From positions 1 to 14,180 of the forward strand of contig CAAFRW010000148.1 in NCBI GenBank assembly GCA_900765575.1: a stretch of DNA of 14,180 nucleotides, read 5' to 3'. Origin of the DNA: Bacteroidaceae bacterium. Lineage in GTDB: Bacteria; Bacteroidota; Bacteroidia; Bacteroidales; Bacteroidaceae. The notes below the pieces were generated by a model. That model worked only from the letters and a program-made list of their open reading frames with translations. It was not told the DNA's origin and searched no databases. The stretch's first letter is position 1. Each line of letters begins with the position of its first letter. This document shows, piece by piece, positions 1 to 6,141 of this stretch. Made by a program: the position numbers and the translations under genes.

Positions 1-1059
1 ATACATGAGCTTAACATTTCTTCTATTGTTTCGTTAATTTGGCCGACTGTTCTGTTTTTATTTGCTCCTCTTATTATGCAAACGTTTGGTTTACAACCAA
101 ACATCACGGAACAAGCTGTTCATTATTTGCGTATCGTAGCATTTGGTTTACCCTTCTTTATTGTATCCACTACTTTTACCGGAGTATTTAATGCGGCAGG
201 CAGAAGTCAAGTGCCGTTTGCCATCAGTGCGGTGGGGTTGGTATTGAATATGGTGCTTGACCCTTTGTTTATTTTTGTGTTAGGATGGGGCACTAATGGG
301 GCTGCTTTGGCTACTGTGTTCTCTCAGGTTATTGTATTTACTTTGTTCGTCTATCAGCTGAAGATACGGAAAACTCTTCTTTCGGGATTTAGATTCTTTG
401 TGGCGTTGAAACGTAAATATGTGTTGCGTATTGTACAATTGGGCTTACCTGTTGCAACGCTGAATATTCTGTTTGCTTTCATCAATATGTATATATGTAA
501 GTTGTCGGCAGCGGAAGGAGGGCATATCGGTTTGATGACTTTTACGGCCGGCGGACAGATAGAGGCGATTACCTGGAACACGGCGCAGGGATTCTCTACG
601 GCTCTAAGCGCATTCGTGGCACAAAACTATGCCGCGGGACAGGCGTTGCGTGTGTTGAGGGCTTATCGTACCACTCTCTGGCTGACCGGTGTGTTGGGAT
701 TGTCGTGCACCTTACTTTTTATTGTTTTTGGAAAAGAGATATTTTCTTTGTTTGTTCCCGAACAGGCCGCTTATACTTCGGGTGGTGTTTTTATGCGTAT
801 TGATGGATATTCGCAACTTTTTATGATGTTGGAAATCACTATGCAAGGAATGTTTTACGGAACCGGACGGACACTTCCTCCGGCCGCTATCAGTATCGGA
901 GGCAATTTGCTCCGCATACCCATTGCCCTTTATTTGATAAGTTTAGGACTGGGAGTCTCTGGTATTTGGTGGGCTGTAAGTCTCTCCAGTATTTTAAAAG
1001 GAGTTAGTGCATTTATTTGGTTCTTTATATTAAAGAGAAAAATACTTTCTCCGGTCTGA
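1..1059 (+). CDS. MATE-family multidrug/cation efflux transporter, C-terminal part (5' end cut off by the window)
   Basis: This is the C-terminal roughly 352 residues of an inner-membrane MATE exporter, a family that moves drugs or other organic cations outward in exchange for Na+ or H+. The reading frame is open from base 1 without a stop, so the ATG at 76 is internal and not the start. MATE proteins are usually about 440-460 residues, so roughly 90-110 N-terminal residues lie outside the window. Visible signs are many hydrophobic segments and a MATE-like stretch, GVFNAAGRSQVPFAISAVG, followed by a helix with LNMVLDPLFIF. A second-half repeat carries ALSAFVAQNYAAGQ, and GMFYGTGRTLPPA lies near the C-terminus. 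The gene ends 4 bases before the convergent lipoprotein gene, with no obvious hairpin between them. The family call is secure; the substrate cannot be told. Confidence 0.9.
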   Translation: MHELNISSIVSLIWPTVLFLFAPLIMQTFGLQPNITEQAVHYLRIVAFGLPFFIVSTTFTGVFNAAGRSQVPFAISAVGLVLNMVLDPLFIFVLGWGTNGAALATVFSQVIVFTLFVYQLKIRKTLLSGFRFFVALKRKYVLRIVQLGLPVATLNILFAFINMYICKLSAAEGGHIGLMTFTAGGQIEAITWNTAQGFSTALSAFVAQNYAAGQALRVLRAYRTTLWLTGVLGLSCTLLFIVFGKEIFSLFVPEQAAYTSGGVFMRIDGYSQLFMMLEITMQGMFYGTGRTLPPAAISIGGNLLRIPIALYLISLGLGVSGIWWAVSLSSILKGVSAFIWFFILKRKILSPV

Positions 1060-1063
1060 GGCC

Positions 1064-1765
1064 TTACTCATATCCAATGGGATTGGATAAAATAGGGATT
1101 TGAGATTCGTTTAAATGCAGCGCTGTAGCGATGCGGTCGATATCTAAATCTGCACGCGGGGTGGTTGCTAATCCTACGGATGAGCAAAATAATCCGATAT
1201 TAGCCGATATGTAACAAGCGTTCATGGTAGCCATTTTCAAACGTTCGTCCTGCTCTATGGCGTAGGGGAAGCGATTGATATTACTTACTAAGACAATACT
1301 TATCGGAGCGCTCCAGGCATACATCTGATTGGCTGCAATATCTTGTCGTACATCTTTTTTCTCGATAAGCTTGAGTTCAAAATCTTGTGGATAATAGATG
1401 AAAACACCTTCTTTCATACACACATACAGGTCGATATCTTGTGCGTTGTATGCCGAGGGGGCTGTTCTTTTTCCGAAAGCGGAACGGTTTACTCCGAACC
1501 CCGCCCATAACACGTTGGATAGCATTTCGAGACTGACTTTTTTATCCTCATCGAATGATTTGGTGGATTTTCTATGATATAAAGTTCGCATTACATTGAA
1601 CCCTAAGGTGGTGTCGGGACGTTGAAGGGCAATAATTCCGTTTTGTTCCAGAATGGGGGTTTCTGTTAGAGGGAGAATGCGTTCCTGTTTCTCTGTTTTA
1701 TTACATGAACTCAGTATTATCCCCGTAAAAAGTATGAATAAAATTAGTAGCTTATCAGTTTTCAT
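1064..1765 (-). CDS. Nitroreductase-like (SagB/ThcOx-type fold) flavoprotein with a lipoprotein signal
   Basis: A 233-residue protein with a type II signal peptide: a Lys-bearing start, a hydrophobic run at about 5-18, and a lipobox L-S-S-C with the lipidated Cys at 21. The mature part looks like the FMN-dependent nitroreductase fold. HRKSTKSF (64-71) resembles the N-terminal RRSxRxF motif that contacts FMN phosphate. TAPSAYNAQDIDLYV (101-115) resembles the TAPSAGN-type segment of SagB/ThcOx-like dehydrogenases. NIGLFCSSVGLATTPR (189-204) matches the helix and loop before the C-terminal FMN region. Known relatives reduce nitro compounds or quinones, or oxidise thiazolines and oxazolines. Here the lipid anchor places it in the cell envelope, facing the periplasm or beyond. 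The start ATG is the only one giving a full signal peptide. The gene stands alone, about 670 bases from aspD. The substrate is unknown, and FMN binding is inferred from motifs only. Confidence 0.82.
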   Translation of the reverse strand: MKTDKLLILFILFTGIILSSCNKTEKQERILPLTETPILEQNGIIALQRPDTTLGFNVMRTLYHRKSTKSFDEDKKVSLEMLSNVLWAGFGVNRSAFGKRTAPSAYNAQDIDLYVCMKEGVFIYYPQDFELKLIEKKDVRQDIAANQMYAWSAPISIVLVSNINRFPYAIEQDERLKMATMNACYISANIGLFCSSVGLATTPRADLDIDRIATALHLNESQIPILSNPIGYE

Positions 1766-2363
1766 AGGTCTATTATTTCATTATAATATTAAGATAATGT
1801 AAAATTATAGTTATAGAAGTTATAAAGATAATGCTTCATTTGATTTCCGCACTAGATAGAACTGAAATATTAGATTATTTTAAAAGTTGGTCGTAGAAAG
1901 TATTTCGTCGATTTGTTGAAAAGAATGAAGGAAAGATGGACTTAAATTTTATATAAGTATGTAAATAAAGATTTTAAGCAAGAAAGGCTTTGCTGCGAAA
2001 TACTGATAACTTTGTGAAGTTCCTAAAAGGGAGGGTGGTATATCATAGAAGGAGTGGGGGTTACGCTATGTTCTCAAGAAGGCTTTTTCAACTTTATAGA
2101 GCTTGGTCTGATGAGCTTGTAAAAAGGTTTTTGTATTCTACAATGGGGAGAAAGGCTTTCTTGTAAGAGGTGTCTTGCATCGCAAAAAAATCTTTGAATC
2201 GTTATGAGGATGACTTTACAATATTGAAAAAAATACTTTTACAATCTGCTGGATTTGGCTAAATGCCTCTGTAATGGTGCTTTTATAATATGACCGGTAG
2301 ATTTCTTAATTTATCCTTTCTTTAAATCCTGAAAGCAGGGACTTAATAAAGGACTTTTCTTTT
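1766..2363. other. Gene-poor intergenic stretch between aspD and the nitroreductase gene
   Basis: About 600 AT-rich bases without a convincing gene. The left part must hold the nitroreductase promoter, but I see no good TTTG / TAnnTTTG pair there. On the + strand, a frame free of stops runs from 1978 to a stop at 2164-2166. Its only ATG, at 2068, would give 32 residues (MFSRRLFQLYRAWSDELVKR and onward to MGRKAFL). A purine-rich GAAGGAG sits 13 bases before that ATG. The word AAGGCTTT recurs at 1984, 2081 and 2153, and ACTTTACAAT / ACTTTTACAAT recur near 2212 and 2236, suggesting degraded or repeated DNA. A second mini-frame (21 residues) starts at the ATG at 1831. Neither small frame is supported as a gene. 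Confidence 0.5.
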
Positions 2364-2422
2364 AAGGAGGGTTCAATCTATCCGATTCTCAAATTTAAGA
2401 ATCGGATAGATTGAAACTCCTT
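2364..2422 (-). terminator. Long perfect hairpin after aspD, probable terminator
   Basis: Arms at 2372-2389 and 2398-2415 are an 18-bp perfect inverted repeat (TTCAATCTATCCGATTCT and its complement) around an 8-base loop. After a small internal loop, six more pairs can form (AAGGAG at 2364-2369 with CTCCTT at 2417-2422). The hairpin lies 14 bases past the aspD stop. No T-run follows the stem on the - strand, so it is not a textbook Rho-independent terminator. It may act as a transcript-end or RNA-stabilising structure. Confidence 0.6.
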
Positions 2423-2435
2423 TACATCAGGATGT

Positions 2436-4085
2436 TTATACTTTCTTCATTGATTGTTTCCAAAGGGAGGCATATTCCGTAAGGATGCTTCGTATATTCT
2501 TCCCGATTTTAACGTAATCTTCATCATTTAAGTTGGCTAAAGATACGCGAACCGACCATTCAGGTCCATCGAAACCACCTCCGTTTAGTACAACTAAAGA
2601 GGTTTCGCTTGCCAAACGGAATACTACATCGAGCGGATTATAGGTCTTTTTCAGGTATTCCACAAAGTCCTCGCCATAGAATTTCTTAGCCCATACCAGC
2701 ATGTCTATTTCCGAATAGTAACCTGCCCGTAACGGGTCTTCCATAAGGGTAAATCCCGTGTTATCCCAAAGGGCTGTCAATCGTTTACGGATGATATCCC
2801 ACATTTTATGGCGGTAGATATCTTCTTTATCCAACAGGGAATAAAGGGCAAACAGGCTCATCTGTAACTGCTGGGGCAGAGATAACCCTGCCGTATGATT
2901 TAGCGCTACTTGGCGGCTATCGGCTACCATTCTATCTATGAATTTTAGTTTCTCCACATCCATCGTCAAGGTACCGTAGCGTTTGGCCAGTTCGCTTTTA
3001 CGTTTGCGCGGGAGACGGGCTATCAGCTTATCGTAAATATTATCTTCGTGCAAGGCTATGGCCGCCAAACGCCAGCCTGTAGCGCCGAAATATTTGCTGA
3101 ATGAATAGACACACAAGGTGTTATGAGGCAAATCGGCCAGGAGTGAACGGAAATGAGGGATGAATGTTCCGTACACATCGTCGGTAATAATCATCAGGTT
3201 CGGGTTCCACCGTTGTACTACGTCGATAATGCGCTCTACCGTTTCGGGAGCGATGGCATAACTTGGCGGATTGCTTGGGTTGATGACAAACAAGGCTTTG
3301 TACTTCGGGTCGCGAAGTTTGTCGATGTCCTCATCTTTATATTGCCAGAGGTGTAAACCGTTTTCCGTCATGCGGTCGGCCGAGATATTGAGTACATCGA
3401 AATCGTAACGGGCTAGTTCCGGTATTTCGATATAGGGGGTAAACGCGGGAACCATTAAGGCCACACTGTCTCCGTGATGCAACAAATAGTTTTGCATTAA
3501 AGAATCGAATGTGTAGCACATGGCAGCCGTACCGCCTTCTGTAGCAAAGAGGTCGAACTGTCCCTCAGGTGGACGGTTGTCGCACATCTCCCGGTTCAGG
3601 TAATCGCGTACAATCATTTCCGTATAAGTTAGAATACGGTCGGGTACCGGATATTGGTCGCCTACCACACATTCCGCCCATTCGTGAATCAGTGCGTCGG
3701 GGTCCGCCGCATGCTCCAATAACATGTAGTTGTAAGCATTCTTTAAAAGTGACACTCCCGGTGCGTCAGCATGGCTTTTCAGAAAGAGTTCAAACCTTTG
3801 TGCAATGCCCTCTTTCTGTGGAATTCCGGCCACTCCTTCCGGAGTATCCCATGTTCTTTTGCACTCTTCGATACCGAATAGCCCGAAAGTGAAAAACGCT
3901 TCCCGTGGAACGGTGGCTACCCAGTTAGGGTTTCCTCTTCCGGCATTCAGCATAATGTGAGCCATTTTTTTCACACTCTCGTCGGCAAGGTCTATCAATC
4001 TGTTTTTTAGCTCAAACGGACTGATTTGGGATAATTGTACATCGAAGCCTTTGCCCGCTTCGCTTTTATTGTTCAGATATTTCAT
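2436..4085 (-). CDS. aspD: Aspartate 4-decarboxylase (bifunctional with aspartate transaminase), PLP-dependent
   Basis: A 549-residue fold-type I PLP enzyme. It removes the beta-carboxyl of L-aspartate to give L-alanine and CO2, and the family also has aspartate aminotransferase activity. Length matches AspD (about 530-550) and exceeds ordinary aspartate aminotransferases (about 400). Visible landmarks are GRGNPNW (49-55), TEGGTAAM (182-189, cofactor-phosphate region), NPSNPPS (269-275), TDDVYGTF (301-308, Asp and Tyr contacting the PLP ring), SFSKYFGATGWR (328-339) with Lys331 as the expected Schiff-base lysine, and a C-terminal RVSLANL whose Arg should bind the substrate alpha-carboxylate. 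It starts 53 bases after aspT on the same strand, and the pair almost certainly forms an operon. AspD is cytoplasmic and consumes a proton per turnover. The leader just before the ATG is AT-rich with no clear Shine-Dalgarno site. Very confident. Confidence 0.95.
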   Translation of the reverse strand: MKYLNNKSEAGKGFDVQLSQISPFELKNRLIDLADESVKKMAHIMLNAGRGNPNWVATVPREAFFTFGLFGIEECKRTWDTPEGVAGIPQKEGIAQRFELFLKSHADAPGVSLLKNAYNYMLLEHAADPDALIHEWAECVVGDQYPVPDRILTYTEMIVRDYLNREMCDNRPPEGQFDLFATEGGTAAMCYTFDSLMQNYLLHHGDSVALMVPAFTPYIEIPELARYDFDVLNISADRMTENGLHLWQYKDEDIDKLRDPKYKALFVINPSNPPSYAIAPETVERIIDVVQRWNPNLMIITDDVYGTFIPHFRSLLADLPHNTLCVYSFSKYFGATGWRLAAIALHEDNIYDKLIARLPRKRKSELAKRYGTLTMDVEKLKFIDRMVADSRQVALNHTAGLSLPQQLQMSLFALYSLLDKEDIYRHKMWDIIRKRLTALWDNTGFTLMEDPLRAGYYSEIDMLVWAKKFYGEDFVEYLKKTYNPLDVVFRLASETSLVVLNGGGFDGPEWSVRVSLANLNDEDYVKIGKNIRSILTEYASLWKQSMKKV

Positions 4086-4138
4086 ATGGATAAGGTTTTT
4101 AAATTAATGTTGTAACAAACGGAGGAAAAGAATTGTTT

Positions 4139-5836
4139 CTAGGTAAGTAGAACGATTACAACTCCCCATATAATAAGTACGGTATTGCCCACGGCGTAGG
4201 TTACGGTGTAACCCAACGACGGTGTTTCGCTTCCAACCGCTTCCTGAATAGCTCCTAAAGCGGCGGTGGTGGTGCGGGCACCCGCCGTGCAGCCCAATGA
4301 CAGCGCCGGATGGAATTTGAAAAGATATCGTGCCATAAGTAAGCCTGCGATGAGGGGCAGGGAAGTGGCCAAGGCACCTACAATGAAGAGGGGTAAGCCA
4401 ACTTCCTGAAAGCCTTGTACGAAACTTGGACCGGCAGAAATACCGACTACTGCGATAAACATATTCAATCCTACATTATTCAGCAACCAAAGAGCCGGTT
4501 CGGGTATTTGTCCGAAGGTAGGACGTTTGGAGCGTAACCAACCAAATAATAATCCGGCAATAAGAGCGCCCCCGCTGGTACTTAAACTGATTGGGATTCC
4601 ACCGAGATGGATAGCCAAGGCACCAAACAATCCTCCGATTAGAATACCGAATCCGACAAATACCATATCCGTGGCATTGGTGGGGCGGTCGATGTATCCA
4701 ATTTCTTTGGCGGCTACCTCTACCTCTTTTTTCAATCCTACGAGTTCCAGCACATCTCCGGCATCAATCTTTGTTCCGGCAAAGACGGGTATCTCGATTC
4801 CCGACCGTTTGATATGCCGTACACTGACACCATGCATGAATTTCTTCGAACGTAGGAATCCCAATGTTTTGTTGTCAAACGTTTTTTTGGTAACCATTAC
4901 CGGAAGAACCTCTGCCGGGAAGTCCAGCAACATATCGTCTACAATTTCTTCTCCAATCCAGTCTTCTTCTCCGATAGCAAACTCGCGCCTTCCGCTTAAC
5001 ACGATTTCATCTCCTTTTTCCAATAGTTGACTTGGGAGGATGTCATTGATGATAGTACCCTCGTGCCGCATTCTTTCAACAAACAGACGTTTGTTGTTTT
5101 GTATAAAATAAGTTTCTAGTTGGTCTACTGTCTTTCCGTTACCAAACCATTCGTTTTCAATTCGGTAGGCACGGAAAACAACCGGACGTGAAGCGTGCAT
5201 AAAACCGGGTTGGTCTGCTTCACTGTCGCCCAATTTATTTTCTAATTCCTTGCATGCGGCTTTCACCTTATCGAGTCCTCCCAGCATACGGGGACCTAAC
5301 GACCCTAATATCCATGCCGAACCAGCTGTTCCAAATATATACGTTACTGCATAAGCAACCGGAATGATATTAATCATCTCCTGTTTTTCTTGTTCACTGA
5401 TATTGAGCTCTTTAATGGTGTCTCCGGCTACTCCGATAACTGCGGAAATTGTGTGTGCTCCGGAAAGTAATCCGGCTGCTTCGCCGGGTCCGTAGCCCAT
5501 AATTAAGGCTAATATCCAGGTAATAACGAGGCAACATACACACATTAATAAGGAGAAATAAACTTGGGGCAGACCATCTTTTTTAAGGCCTCTGAAAAAT
5601 TGGGGACCTACTTTATAGCCAATGGCGAAAAGAAACAGTAGGAAGAATACGGATTTTACAGGACCGTCTACCGTGATGTTTAATTGGCCGACAAGTACTC
5701 CTACCAGCAAGACGCTGGTAACAATACCTAAACTAAATTGCTTATACTTAAATTTCCCAATCCAGAAGCCTAAGGCTATCGTCAGAAAAATGGCGAGTTC
5801 GGGATGTGCTCTGAGCTGCTCAATAATCCATTCCAT
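4139..5836 (-). CDS. aspT: Aspartate:alanine antiporter (AAE family, two TrkA-C/RCK_C domains)
   Basis: A 565-residue inner-membrane exchanger of the aspartate:alanine exchanger family, close to the known AspT length (about 540-565). The architecture is diagnostic: about five or six N-terminal membrane helices (about 13-175), a long cytoplasmic segment with two TrkA-C-like domains (about 218-285 and 306-370), then about five helices (about 388-564). The two membrane halves carry matching signatures: GAHTISAVIGVAGDTI (126-141) and CTAGARTTTAALGAIQEAVG (516-535). AspT imports L-aspartate (net charge -1) and exports neutral L-alanine, so it is electrogenic. With the adjacent decarboxylase this makes a proton-motive metabolic cycle. 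The order here is aspT then aspD; from memory the Tetragenococcus operon is aspD then aspT. The leader carries a 10-bp inverted repeat ending 6 bases before the ATG. Confidence 0.94.
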   Translation of the reverse strand: MEWIIEQLRAHPELAIFLTIALGFWIGKFKYKQFSLGIVTSVLLVGVLVGQLNITVDGPVKSVFFLLFLFAIGYKVGPQFFRGLKKDGLPQVYFSLLMCVCCLVITWILALIMGYGPGEAAGLLSGAHTISAVIGVAGDTIKELNISEQEKQEMINIIPVAYAVTYIFGTAGSAWILGSLGPRMLGGLDKVKAACKELENKLGDSEADQPGFMHASRPVVFRAYRIENEWFGNGKTVDQLETYFIQNNKRLFVERMRHEGTIINDILPSQLLEKGDEIVLSGRREFAIGEEDWIGEEIVDDMLLDFPAEVLPVMVTKKTFDNKTLGFLRSKKFMHGVSVRHIKRSGIEIPVFAGTKIDAGDVLELVGLKKEVEVAAKEIGYIDRPTNATDMVFVGFGILIGGLFGALAIHLGGIPISLSTSGGALIAGLLFGWLRSKRPTFGQIPEPALWLLNNVGLNMFIAVVGISAGPSFVQGFQEVGLPLFIVGALATSLPLIAGLLMARYLFKFHPALSLGCTAGARTTTAALGAIQEAVGSETPSLGYTVTYAVGNTVLIIWGVVIVLLT

Positions 5837-5842
5837 ACGTAG

Positions 5843-5878
5843 TGTTGTTAATTGATTTGACTATTTCTATTAACAACA
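5843..5878 (-). promoter_or_regulatory. Inverted repeat in the aspT leader, candidate operator or mRNA hairpin
   Basis: A 10-bp perfect inverted repeat, TGTTGTTAAT (5843-5852) and ATTAACAACA (5869-5878), separated by 16 bases. It begins 6 bases upstream of the aspT ATG. The arm geometry gives about 26 bases centre to centre. That suits either two half-sites for a dimeric regulator or an RNA hairpin that would cover the ribosome-entry region. I could not find a convincing Bacteroides-type promoter pair beside it. Confidence 0.4.
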
Positions 5879-6141
5879 ACGTACGATAGAATTTGTTTAT
5901 TTTCTATTTAAGAGTTTGCTTGTGGAACTATTTTTTAATGTTGCAGCCCATGGTGAAGTTTTGTTTGCATGCTGTTTTTTTATGCTGTAATTCTTAGTCT
6001 GGCAGCCTATTTGATAACTAACTATGTTAGGAGGCGTCACATTAAGAGTTATTTTTGCTCACTGTAGCTTTTGATAATTTTCCACGTAACCCGTTCGTTC
6101 TGAGTAATTTTCAATGCTGCGGTGATTTTCCGGTAATTCGT
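5879..6141. other. Rest of the intergenic region upstream of aspT, nothing recognised
   Basis: The gap between the TPR gene stop and the aspT start is 305 bases. Apart from the aspT-proximal inverted repeat, I see no gene, no RNA gene and no strong terminator hairpin after the TPR gene. The longest small frame is a 19-codon + strand one from the ATG at 5938, without a ribosome site. The aspT promoter and the TPR transcript end must lie here, but neither is clear by eye. Confidence 0.5.

Noticed and set aside
76..1059. MATE gene starting at the ATG at 76
   Set aside because: The frame is open back to base 1 with hydrophobic, MATE-like sequence, and the family needs about 100 more N-terminal residues. 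The ATG is internal.
4527..5030. 167-codon open frame on the + strand opposite aspT
   Set aside because: It lies wholly inside a well-supported aspT, and its composition (Pro, Ser, Asn, Thr rich) is typical of an antisense shadow.
5938..6000. 19-codon + strand frame from the ATG at 5938
   Set aside because: No ribosome site and no recognisable features. Such short frames are expected by chance.
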